Shown in pieces: positions 25,449-33,673 of a DNA stretch of 52,634 bases (the first letter of the stretch is position 1; every line of letters begins with the position of its first letter). The position numbers were made by a program, and so were the translations under genes. Where the stretch lies: positions 1 to 52,634 of the forward strand of contig CACOXV010000012.1 of NCBI GenBank assembly GCA_902631295.1. The letters are read 5' to 3'. The notes beneath the pieces are model-generated. The model was not told the origin of the DNA and ran no database searches. It was given only the letters and a program-made list of their open reading frames with translations. Source of the stretch: Paracoccaceae bacterium. Its GTDB lineage: Bacteria; Pseudomonadota; Alphaproteobacteria; Rhodobacterales; Rhodobacteraceae.

Positions 25449-26450
25449 TTAATGATTAGCGTTTATTGCTTGCGCAGCAGCAATATTCTCTTCTCCAACA
25501 TCATCCTTAAATTGATCCCATACCGGCATCATGGCAGCGACCCATGCATCTCGTTGTGCGGAAGTTAACTGGCGAACTACACCACCTGAACTAATGATCT
25601 CTTGCTTTGCCGATTCATTAACAGCGGTAGACTCTGAGTTACGAGCTTCAGTAACTTCATCAACTATTTTCGATAGCTGATTACGCATTCCTGCGTCTAG
25701 ACTGTCCCACCAATCTGTAGATGTGACCAACATATAGTCGATAATTCCATGGTTCGTTTCAGTCACTCCATCCTGAACTTCGAAGAATTTTTTGCCATAA
25801 ATGTTTGACCATGTATTTTCTTGCCCGTCCACGACGCCAGTTTGCAGCGCACCATAAACTTCAGAAAAAGCCATTGGCTGCGGTGAACCTCCAAGTGCTG
25901 CCATCTGCGCTTTTAGCACCTCTGAGTTTTGTACGCGAAATTTTAATCCGTTTGCATCCGTTGGCATCTCAAGTGGTTTATTTGCTGACATTTGCTTCAT
26001 TCCATTATGCCAAAACGCAAGTCCTAGTAGCCCACGGCGTGTCATACTTTCTTTCATTGCTTGACCAGTGTCGGAATTTTGAAATTCATCTACCGCATTA
26101 ATATTTTTGAACATAAATGGAAGGTCAAAAATACGAAAAACTTTTGTGAACTGTTCGAACTTTGACAGTGACGGTGCAGCCATTTGAACGTCACCCTGTA
26201 GCATTGCCTCCAAAACTTGATTATCATTATATAAGGTTGAGTTTGGATAAACTTCCATACAAGCTTTGCCATTCATTTCGTCATTCACACGCTGTTGAAG
26301 TAGTGACGCGGCAATTCCCTTTGGATGCTTATCAGTATTAGTGACGTGGGATAATTTAATTACCATTTCACCGTCGTCGCATGCGGCCATCAGAGCATTA
26401 CCTGATAGTGCTATTCCTAAAGCCGCAGTAGCGGCAAATATGATTTTCAT
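25449..26450 (-). CDS. dctP: TRAP transporter substrate-binding protein (DctP)
   Basis: A 333-residue periplasmic solute-binding protein. A signal peptide (MKIIFAATAALGIALSGNAL, cleavage near residue 22-24) precedes the DctP fold: IKLSHVTNTDKHPKG, LPFMFKN, the FRVQNSEVLKAQMAALG segment with the conserved Arg that usually contacts a substrate carboxylate, and GVVDGQENTW. The ATG at 26450 has a near-perfect GGAGGA 6 bases upstream. It is the first gene of the dctPQM operon and lies behind a promoter region with palindromes. The ligand is probably a carboxylate, judged from the family only. Confidence 0.94.
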   Translation of the reverse strand: MKIIFAATAALGIALSGNALMAACDDGEMVIKLSHVTNTDKHPKGIAASLLQQRVNDEMNGKACMEVYPNSTLYNDNQVLEAMLQGDVQMAAPSLSKFEQFTKVFRIFDLPFMFKNINAVDEFQNSDTGQAMKESMTRRGLLGLAFWHNGMKQMSANKPLEMPTDANGLKFRVQNSEVLKAQMAALGGSPQPMAFSEVYGALQTGVVDGQENTWSNIYGKKFFEVQDGVTETNHGIIDYMLVTSTDWWDSLDAGMRNQLSKIVDEVTEARNSESTAVNESAKQEIISSGGVVRQLTSAQRDAWVAAMMPVWDQFKDDVGEENIAAAQAINANH

Positions 26451-26483
26451 TCGGTGTCCTCCGGTTAATTTATAAAAGAAAAA

Positions 26484-26501
26484 AGTGATAACACGATCAC
26501 T
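26484..26501. promoter_or_regulatory. palindrome upstream of dctP, candidate operator
   Basis: AGTGAT (26484-26489), six bases, then ATCACT (26496-26501) form a perfect inverted repeat 33 bases before the dctP ATG, probably overlapping the promoter or transcription start. A second palindrome, GCAAATTTGC at 26547-26556, overlaps TTGCGCAA at 26553-26560 farther upstream. Such dyads are typical binding sites for GntR, LacI or FadR-like regulators of TRAP operons, but no regulator gene is adjacent. Confidence 0.5.
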
Positions 26502-26599
26502 GACTTTGTAAATATTGAATTTGCCAATTATTTATAAAAATGTGCGGCAAATTTGCGCAATAACCCCAAGTAAGTTTCTTGCTAGTGCCGAATTCCTTT

Positions 26600-27379
26600 T
26601 TAAGTATTTGTGGCTTGGGGGAGTATAAAAATTTTATCATTTTTGGGCGTTTTGTTTACTTTTATTTCACAGCTATATGCCTCAGATAATATTTTATCGT
26701 TCATTACTTGACTTGGAGTTCCAAAGCAAAGCAGTTTCCCATTGTGCAGCAATCCAACATTGTCCGCATACATAGCGGTGAGGTTAAGGTCATGCATGAT
26801 TGTAAGTACACCACCGCCTCGATCGGCGTAATTTTGCATTATGTTCATTACCTCTAATTGGTACGAAATGTCCAAGCTTGAAACCGGCTCGTCTAGGAAG
26901 ATCCATTTTGCAGAACCATCAATTAAAGGGCTCCACACTTGGGCTAATACTCTCGCCAGTTGAACTCTTTGTTGCTCACCGCCTGAAAGTTGTGAGTATT
27001 CACGTTTTGCTAGGGATAAAAGCCCCACACAATCTAAAGCATCGTTTATTAAGTGATCTGTTGAGGATTCTGTACTGTTTCTAAGGCCAATATGTATGAC
27101 TTCTGCAACTGTAAATGGAAAAGCAACTGATGAATTTTGTGGTAGCACTGCACGAATTGCAGCTAACTCCCATGCCTTCATAAAATTTATATCACGTTCA
27201 TTAATAAATATTTTACCCTGATAGGAGATCTCGCCACTTATTGCTCTCATCAAGGTTGATTTACCAGAACCATTTGGTCCTATAAGTGCGGTAATTTTAC
27301 CTGCAGGAACGTCGAATTTGATATTTTTCAATATTTTCTTTTTGTTAATTTCCACACATACATCGTGGGTTTGCAGCAT
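26600..27379 (-). CDS. hmuV: heme ABC transporter ATP-binding protein
   Basis: A 259-residue ABC ATPase of the iron/heme/B12 importer group. Walker A GPNGSGKST at 34-42, signature LSGGEQQR at 131-138, Walker B WIFLDEP ending at 165 followed by VSSLD, and H-loop in IMHDLN near 195. The insert after LAQVW (residues 146-157) and the LDEPVSSLDISYQLEVM segment are typical of HmuV. It energises heme import through HmuU and begins 1 base after the hmuU stop. The neighbouring divergent TonB receptor with ExbBD/TonB supports heme as substrate. An unknown iron-siderophore remains possible. Confidence 0.93.
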   Translation of the reverse strand: MLQTHDVCVEINKKKILKNIKFDVPAGKITALIGPNGSGKSTLMRAISGEISYQGKIFINERDINFMKAWELAAIRAVLPQNSSVAFPFTVAEVIHIGLRNSTESSTDHLINDALDCVGLLSLAKREYSQLSGGEQQRVQLARVLAQVWSPLIDGSAKWIFLDEPVSSLDISYQLEVMNIMQNYADRGGGVLTIMHDLNLTAMYADNVGLLHNGKLLCFGTPSQVMNDKILSEAYSCEIKVNKTPKNDKIFILPQATNT

Positions 27380-27380
27380 T

Positions 27381-28454
27381 CTACCAGTTCCCCTCTTTGC
27401 GGTTACTTAACAAAATCCAAAGGAATACTGGCGCACCAATTACAGCTGTTATTATGCCAATTGGTAGCTCTGCAGGTGCAACAATAATTCTGCTTATTAC
27501 ATCTGCTAAAACTAATATGATGGCTCCCAGTAAGCCTGAATTAACTATTAAAGTTCGGTGGTCTGGCCCTATCAGCTGTCTAACTAAGTGCGGAACTACT
27601 ATACCAATGAAGCCAATACCGCCAGACACAGCCACAGCTATTCCAGTGGCTGCTGCCACAGCGAAAATTGCGTTGTTTTTTAAATTTTGTGTAGCGACTC
27701 CAATATGAGCGGCTGTTGCCTCACCTAATGCCAGTGCATTTAGCCCATGACCTAATCGCACTGCAAAGAAAATCGCGACACCTATAAGCGGACCTGCAAC
27801 TGTCACTTTTGCCCAGGATGCACCCGCAAGCGAGCCAAGACCCCAAAATGTTAAGTCTCGGAGCTGCTGGTCATTTGCTTTATAAACTAAAATACCAGAG
27901 ATTGCGCCGGCAAGAGCGCCTAAAGCGATACCTGCCAGTAACATGGTGGCAACCGAAGTTTGACCTCTCCTGGTCGCCACTGTATATAAAATGAGTGTAG
28001 TTGCCCAACCTCCTAAAAACGCAAAAAAAACAACCAGATAATTCCCAAGTATGCTGGTTATAAATCCTGGAATAATACCTCCCAGTACGATTGCAATTAT
28101 TGCACCTAGTCCAGCTCCGGCACTTATACCTATCAGACCAGGATCAGCGAGGGGGTTTCGGAATAGCCCTTGCATTACAGCACCTGATATCGCCAAAGCT
28201 GCTCCAACGCATGTTCCCAATAGTAAACGAGGTAAGCGGATATCAAAGATGATTATATACTCCAGTGATGTAAGGAGTTCATTTAGCATTAATTTTTTTA
28301 GAATTGACCAGATTGATACGTTGGCAGGACCGATAGCAAGGCTAAAACAACCAACTAAAAGTAGAGCTAAAGTTAGAATGACGTGGGCGCGCCTGCCTAC
28401 GCGATACTTATCAGCTAATATTGATTTATTTTTGCTCTCTTTTGTGGCCCACAT
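27381..28454 (-). CDS. hmuU: heme ABC transporter permease
   Basis: A 357-residue BtuC/FecCD-type permease with about ten hydrophobic helices. Characteristic segments include RLPRLLLGTCVGAALAISGA (residues 73-92), GLFRNPLADPGLIGISAGAG near 95-114 and GFIGIVVPHLVRQLIGPDHR near 275-294. Two copies form the inner-membrane channel that takes heme from HmuT and works with HmuV. ATG at 28454, 3 bases after the hmuT stop, so hmuT-hmuU-hmuV is a tight operon. Confidence 0.94.
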   Translation of the reverse strand: MWATKESKNKSILADKYRVGRRAHVILTLALLLVGCFSLAIGPANVSIWSILKKLMLNELLTSLEYIIIFDIRLPRLLLGTCVGAALAISGAVMQGLFRNPLADPGLIGISAGAGLGAIIAIVLGGIIPGFITSILGNYLVVFFAFLGGWATTLILYTVATRRGQTSVATMLLAGIALGALAGAISGILVYKANDQQLRDLTFWGLGSLAGASWAKVTVAGPLIGVAIFFAVRLGHGLNALALGEATAAHIGVATQNLKNNAIFAVAAATGIAVAVSGGIGFIGIVVPHLVRQLIGPDHRTLIVNSGLLGAIILVLADVISRIIVAPAELPIGIITAVIGAPVFLWILLSNRKEGNW

Positions 28455-28457
28455 AAA

Positions 28458-29363
28458 TTAATCGCTGTAAAGTTCACTACGCAGCTCATTGATTGCCGAT
28501 GCTGTTCTGGGCCCGAACCCCAATAGATAAAGTCCGTTCATACGTATTAAAGATTTAGTTTTTGCAGCAGGTGTTGTTGATATTGAGGGCATGGAAAATA
28601 ATTCTTCATCATCTGTACCATGATTACCTCTTCGATCCATCATTAATATAACGTCGGGCGCAGCTACTGTAACTGCTTCATCTGATAAAGGCTTATATCC
28701 ATTAAAGGAATTTACAGCATTGATTGCTCCGGCCATCTTAATAATGCCATCAGCAGCAGTATTCGACCCGGATGCTAAGATTTTTCCTCCCCTCGTGCTC
28801 AATATAAATAGAACTTTTTTTCGTTTTCCTGAATATTGATTAGATTTTCTTTCAGCATCCATGAGCTCGTCATTTATTCTAGCAGCGACTTTTTCTGCTT
28901 TAGCTTTGACACCTAGTGCATCCCCAACCTCAAGGATTTTTTGTATGATACCCTGTCTGGTAAAGCCATCTGATATTTTTACAAATGGCACCGAAGCCTG
29001 CGTAAGTAGATCTATGGTTTCTTGAGGTCCAGATCCATCTTCTGCAATAATAAGGTTAGGATCCACCGAGAGAATACCTTCTGGTGACAGTGCTCTCATA
29101 TAACCAACATCAGGTAACAAAGTGGCAGCGTTTGGATAAGTTGACGTGCTATCGCGAGCGACTAAACGATCGGCTTCCTCAAGCTCGTAGATTATTTCAG
29201 TTACAGAGCCACCTATCGATACTACCTTGTCAAGCTTCTGCCTGTCAGTGTCTGCGAATACAGTTGATGATAATAGAAGAAAAATGCCTAATGTAATTTT
29301 AGCTATTACAAGTGACGTGTTTATAATCTTAAAGTGTAGGCTTTTGGAGATAAAATATTTCAT
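28458..29363 (-). CDS. hmuT: periplasmic heme-binding protein
   Basis: From the ATG at 29363 a 301-residue protein with a long N-terminal signal region (hydrophobic ITLGIFLLLSSTVFA, cleavage near residue 37) and a class III periplasmic binding-protein fold: VVSIGGSVTEIIYEL, RDSTSTYP, LPDVGYMRALSPEGILS and PNLIIAEDGSGP. The RDxTSxYP segment with its tyrosine is typical of HmuT/ShuT-type heme-binding proteins. The chosen ATG overlaps the stop of a preceding 66-codon ORF by 4 bases; a TTG 12 bases upstream is the alternative. It delivers heme from the outer-membrane receptor to HmuUV. Confidence 0.92.
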   Translation of the reverse strand: MKYFISKSLHFKIINTSLVIAKITLGIFLLLSSTVFADTDRQKLDKVVSIGGSVTEIIYELEEADRLVARDSTSTYPNAATLLPDVGYMRALSPEGILSVDPNLIIAEDGSGPQETIDLLTQASVPFVKISDGFTRQGIIQKILEVGDALGVKAKAEKVAARINDELMDAERKSNQYSGKRKKVLFILSTRGGKILASGSNTAADGIIKMAGAINAVNSFNGYKPLSDEAVTVAAPDVILMMDRRGNHGTDDEELFSMPSISTTPAAKTKSLIRMNGLYLLGFGPRTASAINELRSELYSD

Positions 29364-29560
29364 AGGGCCCCGCAAATAATTTTTGTATGTTTACCAAAAT
29401 TAAACAGCAATGACCCAGGAGTTTTTCTTGCCAGTGTATCTTTATGTCTCTGGCTAGGTTCTAGTTCCAAACTCGTCGAGGTATTTCTGAAAGCGTTAAC
29501 ACTTCCTGAGTTCCACATTTTCATTACTGGTAATATAAATGATTGAGTTGCCATTGGCAT
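29360..29560 (-). CDS. 66-residue unknown protein coupled to hmuT
   Basis: A small ORF starting at an ATG at 29560 (another ATG at 29554) and ending in a TGA that overlaps the hmuT ATG by 4 bases, the same coupling seen between real genes throughout the window. The hmuT start has only a weak ribosome-binding site, so translation of this ORF may be needed for hmuT expression. The product is basic and polar with no membrane helix (TSLELEPSQRHKDTLARKT in the middle, LLFNFGKHTKIIC near the end). Its position matches that of the small HemP/HmuP proteins of heme loci, but the HemP ending (LRxTxxGKLILTK) is absent. It is either a divergent member, a leader peptide, or a new small protein. Confidence 0.55.
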   Translation of the reverse strand: MPMATQSFILPVMKMWNSGSVNAFRNTSTSLELEPSQRHKDTLARKTPGSLLFNFGKHTKIICGAL

Positions 29561-29666
29561 AATCCCGTTGTTTTTTGGCTATTACACTGAACATCCAGGA
29601 TTAGCTTACTTAATAACTTTTTAATCTTGACAATCTTTTTGGTTTTATATGGAATTGGGTTGTTGA

Positions 29667-29710
29667 TTGCAAGTTTTGCAAAACCAGAAAATTAATTAGT
29701 AGTATATAAT
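29667..29710 (+). promoter_or_regulatory. candidate promoter and operator for the heme receptor operon
   Basis: TATAAT at 29705-29710 is a perfect -10 box 53 bases before the receptor start. Just upstream lies TTGCAA (29667-29672), GTT, TTGCAA (29676-29681), an inverted repeat because TTGCAA is self-complementary, placed where a regulator would meet the -35 region. No good -35 box sits at 17 bases. A separate TTGACA at 29627-29632 also lies in this divergent region. Iron-dependent control by Fur, Irr or RirA is expected for heme uptake, but the repeat does not clearly match their known boxes. Confidence 0.45.
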
Positions 29711-29762
29711 CAAGCCAGCATTTTGCGAGCGTCACAAGACTGTAAGCAGAATGGAGGTTCTG

Positions 29763-31808
29763 ATGGGACTATTGTATCGTAAATATACATTAATATTAAT
29801 CAGCACATTTTTTATTTTTTATCTAACTGTAATGTCGTTTGCGCAGGATGGTAGTTCACAATTTATTGGTGAAGTTACTGTTGGCGAGAGCAAGCGGGAT
29901 GTTCAAATTGATACGCCAGATCCGTTTACTGTTGTTGATCAAGGTGAAATTTATGATCGTCAAGCTGGAACCGTTGCAGAGCTGATAGATTCTGTACCAG
30001 GCGTTCATTTGATTAATGGATCAACTCCTCAGGGATCGGGTATAAATATAAGGGGCTTTGGTGCAAATGGCACATTCGGGACAGATCAAAAAGTGATGAT
30101 ATACATCGATGATGCAGCAACTGGAGCCGAAGAGTTATATCGAATTGGTAATCAGTTATTTACAGATCCAGAGTTGTACAAGTCCGTGTCAGTAATTCGT
30201 GGTACCGTTGGAAGTTTTGAATATGGTTCTGGTATAATTGGTGGTATCGTTAAACTAGAAACTAAAAATGCTTCAGATCTCACAAATAATGATGAAGATT
30301 TTAAACTGCGCCAGTCTTTGCAGTATTCATCTAACGGAAATGGTCTGGTTACCTCAACCACAATGGCGGTAAGGCCCTCTGATAATTTAGACTTTCTTGG
30401 AAACTTTACTTTGAGGCGGCAGTCGGATCAAAAATCTGGCGATGGAGCAGTTATTGGATCTAGTGAGTATAGTTTGCCTTCTTATATGCTTAAGGGAAAG
30501 TATAATTTTGGCCAAAACGTATCACAATCTCTGACGCTATCTATGACAAATACAACCAGCGATGAGAAGGACGTGCCGTATGATACTTTTCAAACGACAG
30601 GAGGTGCTTTTGGCAATGTAGATCGCGAAACAATTTCACGAACATTTTCAGTTTCTTACGATTTTGTACCAGCTGATAATGACCTAATAGATCTGAACGC
30701 TACACTTTCCTATGCTGATCAATCTATTGACCAAGAATATGTTCCCGGCAGTTCATTTTGTGCAAGTTTCCCACTACCACCAGGTTGTAGAGGTCCTGCT
30801 CCTGCTGACGGATATAGCACAGTTAACGCAGATCATCGTTATGAAACAACAAAACTAACAATTAAGAATACAAGTTTATTCGATCAATTTGGTATGTCAC
30901 ATCAGCTACGTACTGGCTTTGAAAGCCTTCAGAAAGAAAGAAAATCTGCAGATTCTGCGCCAGGTGGGACTGATGCTCGATTGGCATTGTTTTTGATAGA
31001 TCAAGTAGACGTTTCATCAAACCTAACTGTTACCCCAGCTTTGAGACTCGAGACGCAAACAATTACTGATGAGCAAGGTTTGACCGGTCCGTATGACAAT
31101 ACTGCATTGATGGGGGGTATTTCGGCCAGGCAGATGCTTTCCGACGATGTCTCAGTATTTTATAGTCGAGCTTATACTGAAAGTCTTCCAATTATGGATG
31201 ATCTATACAATGCTTTTTCTGGAAGACCTCAACCTGATCTGATGGAAAAGAGTGAGAAATCATTCACAACAGAGGTCGGTGCAGCTATGCAACAAAGCCT
31301 TTCAGCGAGCAAAGACGATAACCTAAAAGTAAAGTTAACTCTATACTCAAGCGACCTGAGCGATGTCACCTCCTACTCTAGGATAGATGCCGTGGAGCGG
31401 AGTGGTTTTGAAATTGAGGCTTCTTATGCCTCTAGTGCAGGTTCATATGTTGATTTTAACTTCGATAAATCTAGGGGTTCTGCTTTTGATGCTACCGGAA
31501 TTGAAACAGATTGGTCTAATGAACCAGCGGATACATTTAGAATTACATTTGGACGAAAATTTAACTCTGATTTAGACCTAAGTTGGGAAATAAGTGGCGC
31601 AACAAAGTTTAAAAATGAAACTACCGAAATTGGTACATATGCCGCTCACAATCTAAGAGCAACTTATTTACCAAATTCGGGCGTTTTGGACGGAACTGAA
31701 ATTCGATTTGGAATTGAAAATGTTGGTGATCGCCTTTACACTCCAAGGTTATCTACACGTCCAGCTGCTGGGCGAAATTTCAAGTTAACTTTATCCAGAA
31801 ACTTTTAA
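29763..31808 (+). CDS. TonB-dependent outer-membrane receptor, probably for heme
   Basis: A 681-residue TonB-dependent receptor. It has a signal peptide (LILISTFFIFYLTVMSFA), a plug domain with IDSVPGVHL, NIRGFGANG and VIRGTVGSFEYGSG, then a beta-barrel ending in aromatic F (LTLSRNF), as outer-membrane proteins do. YSRAYTESLPIMDDLY followed by PQPDLMEKSEKSFTTEVG resembles the FRAP and NPDL boxes of heme receptors, though I see no histidine between the two boxes. The ATG at 29763 is preferred because GGAGG lies 5 bases upstream; an ATG at 29751 would place that site inside the gene. Divergent hmuTUV supports heme as ligand. Confidence 0.9.
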   Translation: MGLLYRKYTLILISTFFIFYLTVMSFAQDGSSQFIGEVTVGESKRDVQIDTPDPFTVVDQGEIYDRQAGTVAELIDSVPGVHLINGSTPQGSGINIRGFGANGTFGTDQKVMIYIDDAATGAEELYRIGNQLFTDPELYKSVSVIRGTVGSFEYGSGIIGGIVKLETKNASDLTNNDEDFKLRQSLQYSSNGNGLVTSTTMAVRPSDNLDFLGNFTLRRQSDQKSGDGAVIGSSEYSLPSYMLKGKYNFGQNVSQSLTLSMTNTTSDEKDVPYDTFQTTGGAFGNVDRETISRTFSVSYDFVPADNDLIDLNATLSYADQSIDQEYVPGSSFCASFPLPPGCRGPAPADGYSTVNADHRYETTKLTIKNTSLFDQFGMSHQLRTGFESLQKERKSADSAPGGTDARLALFLIDQVDVSSNLTVTPALRLETQTITDEQGLTGPYDNTALMGGISARQMLSDDVSVFYSRAYTESLPIMDDLYNAFSGRPQPDLMEKSEKSFTTEVGAAMQQSLSASKDDNLKVKLTLYSSDLSDVTSYSRIDAVERSGFEIEASYASSAGSYVDFNFDKSRGSAFDATGIETDWSNEPADTFRITFGRKFNSDLDLSWEISGATKFKNETTEIGTYAAHNLRATYLPNSGVLDGTEIRFGIENVGDRLYTPRLSTRPAAGRNFKLTLSRNF

Positions 31809-31823
31809 GAACGTTGTGTTGGT

Positions 31824-32264
31824 ATGATAGGCAATTTTAAAAATTTTCAAAAATATTTTTTGGTTGCCTCCATATTTTCTACATTATTTTCAGTTTGTAA
31901 TGCGGAATTTTTGGAACAAAAATTTTCTTTGCAGTTAAACTCAGTACAGACGATTGAAAACTCTTGCAGACTTACATTTGTAGTTGATAATCAAACAGAA
32001 AAAGACATTTCTGAACTTGTTTTTGAGACTGTTTTGTTCTCGCAGCAAGGGGAAGTAATATTTTTCACACTTTTTGACTTTGGGGAAGTGCCTTATGGAA
32101 TTCCCAGAGTTCGGCAATTTGATGTTCCTAGTTATAGTTGTGAAGACGTAAATCAGGTACTGATAAATGGCATAGACAAATGTGTGTTTAGCAACAGTGG
32201 CGTGGAAGAATGCAGACTGAAGCTTGAGACCTCTAGCCGGAGCGAAATAGGGTTTCTTGGATAA
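31824..32264 (+). CDS. small exported protein of the heme-uptake operon, unknown function
   Basis: A 146-residue protein with a signal peptide (YFLVASIFSTLFSVCNA, cleavage near residue 27), so probably periplasmic. The mature part is beta-rich in character and has four cysteines (in ENSCRL, YSCEDV, DKCVF and EECRL) that could form two disulfides. It starts 15 bases after the receptor gene and its TAA overlaps the exbB ATG by one base, so it is an integral operon member. I do not recognise a characterised family. By position it may help the receptor, the TonB complex or heme transfer. Confidence 0.75.
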   Translation: MIGNFKNFQKYFLVASIFSTLFSVCNAEFLEQKFSLQLNSVQTIENSCRLTFVVDNQTEKDISELVFETVLFSQQGEVIFFTLFDFGEVPYGIPRVRQFDVPSYSCEDVNQVLINGIDKCVFSNSGVEECRLKLETSSRSEIGFLG

Positions 32265-32884
32265 TGTTGAGTGACGAAATTTTTTCCTCACTGGCTGATT
32301 TTTTTGAGCTTGGAGGACCCGTTGTTATTTTGTTAATAATGATATCGCTTATAACACTTACGATAATATTATTTAAAATATTTCAATTTACAGTGTCTGC
32401 AGTTGGCAACAATCAAGCTTTATCTGTAGAGCTGCGCAAGCTGGTAACTGATTCAGAAGATCAAGTTGTAAAAACACTTGCTGCGTCACGTAATATTTTT
32501 GTGCCAATTATCTTGGATGCAGCTAATTGCGATAAAACGGATGAAGCATTTAAAAGATTAAAAGCAGCGGCTGAAATTCGATTTGTGAAATTAGAGAGTG
32601 GATTTCGGTTTTTGGATACAGTAGTTCAATTAGCTCCATTACTAGGTTTATTTGGGACAGTCCTGGGGATGATCGAGGCATTCCAAGCTTTGCAGGCCGC
32701 TGGAACTCAGGTGGACCCATCTTTATTAGCTGGTGGTATTTGGGTAGCGCTGCTAACAACTGCAGTTGGGTTGATTATAGCTATACCAACGGCGATGTCT
32801 CTTGCCTGGCTAGAGAGTAGGGTTGAGAGGGAACGCGTTTTTTTTGACTGGGCTATTGCACTAGTTTTTGAATCAAAAATTTAA
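32264..32884 (+). CDS. exbB: ExbB/TolQ-type proton channel subunit
   Basis: A 206-residue MotA/TolQ/ExbB-family protein with three membrane helices: residues 18-40 (VVILLIMISLITLTIILFK), about 123-145 (LAPLLGLFGTVLGMIEAF) and 155-180 (GGIWVALLTTAVGLIIAIP). The GLFGTVLGM and ALLTTAVGL segments line the ExbB pore, the latter with the conserved Thr residues. It forms the inner-membrane pentamer that houses ExbD and powers TonB. It starts by a 1-base TAATG overlap with the preceding gene and is followed by two exbD genes and tonB. Confidence 0.95.
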   Translation: MLSDEIFSSLADFFELGGPVVILLIMISLITLTIILFKIFQFTVSAVGNNQALSVELRKLVTDSEDQVVKTLAASRNIFVPIILDAANCDKTDEAFKRLKAAAEIRFVKLESGFRFLDTVVQLAPLLGLFGTVLGMIEAFQALQAAGTQVDPSLLAGGIWVALLTTAVGLIIAIPTAMSLAWLESRVERERVFFDWAIALVFESKI

Positions 32885-32910
32885 AATAGTTAGGGCTACT
32901 TGAAAAGTAG

Positions 32911-33297
32911 ATGGAACATAGATCTTACAAGGTAAAAAAACGATTAGCTTTAACTTCGTTAATTGATATTATCTTTCTTCTTTTGTTATTTCTCATGTTA
33001 ACATCAACTTTTTCAAAATTTTCTGAGATCGAATTGGGTGTAGCTACAACGGCAGCTAAAAACAAAGTTTCGGAAAAAATATTATTTTTGCGAGTTTCAG
33101 CTGTGAGGATTGATTTGAACAGTGGCGAAGTTGAAATGAACTCTTTAGCAAAATCTATAGAAAGCTTTACCCAAAATACAAAAGCTTCGTTGGTAATTAG
33201 TATGGATCAAGATGTAACATCACAAAGACTTGTCGATATTTTAGGAATAGTTGCCAATATCGAAGGCTTATCTGTAAATTTGATTGGGTCATCCTGA
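32911..33297 (+). CDS. exbD: ExbD biopolymer transport protein, canonical copy
   Basis: A 128-residue protein with one N-terminal membrane helix and a periplasmic domain. The helix contains the conserved aspartate D19 in LTSLIDIIFLLLLF, the proton-carrying residue (D25 in E. coli ExbD). The periplasmic part ends VDILGIVANIEGLSVNL. It forms the ExbD component within the ExbB pore and transduces the proton-motive force to TonB. It lies 26 bases after exbB and 1 base before the next exbD. Compared with the following copy it retains the acidic residue, so it is the likely force-generating subunit. Confidence 0.93.
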   Translation: MEHRSYKVKKRLALTSLIDIIFLLLLFLMLTSTFSKFSEIELGVATTAAKNKVSEKILFLRVSAVRIDLNSGEVEMNSLAKSIESFTQNTKASLVISMDQDVTSQRLVDILGIVANIEGLSVNLIGSS

Positions 33298-33298
33298 T

Positions 33299-33673
33299 AT
33301 GAAAAGAAAATTCTCGCGTCGTGAGCCCACAATTGCATTAATCAATATAGTATTTTTAATGCTTATTTTTTTCATGATTACAGGTACAATTGCAAAGCCT
33401 ATCGAGAAAACCCTCAGATTAATTGAAACTGAAAATTTGATACGTATAGACCCCCCCAATGCATTGGTTCTTTTAAAAGATGGAACTATGAAGTTTAATG
33501 GATATAATCTTAAAGATTTGCAAATTTTTGTGACAGAAAATCATATTGGAAAAGATATTCGGATAGTACCTGATCGTAATCTGTCAGCAAATGAACTTGT
33601 AAAAATCACTAAAAAGCTCAAAACTTTTGGTGCAAAGCGTGTATTTATTGTGACTGAAAATTTATCTCAATGA
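33299..33673 (+). CDS. second ExbD-like protein with Asn in place of the membrane Asp
   Basis: A 124-residue ExbD-family protein starting at the ATG at 33299, one base after the previous stop; a longer TTG start is not needed. Its single membrane helix reads TIALINIVFLMLIFFMI, so residue N16 (codon AAT) occupies the position of the essential ExbD aspartate. The periplasmic domain (IRIVPDRNLSANELVKITKK) is intact, including the VPDRN segment typical of ExbD. The protein therefore looks folded and maintained but not protonatable at this site. It is coupled to tonB by a 4-base overlap. It may form a heterodimer with the canonical ExbD. Confidence 0.9.
   Translation: MKRKFSRREPTIALINIVFLMLIFFMITGTIAKPIEKTLRLIETENLIRIDPPNALVLLKDGTMKFNGYNLKDLQIFVTENHIGKDIRIVPDRNLSANELVKITKKLKTFGAKRVFIVTENLSQ

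Noticed and set aside
29360-29560. HemP/HmuP hemin uptake protein
   Set aside because: Position fits, but the characteristic C-terminal RLTxxGKLILTK-like signature is missing, so only an unknown coupled ORF is reported.
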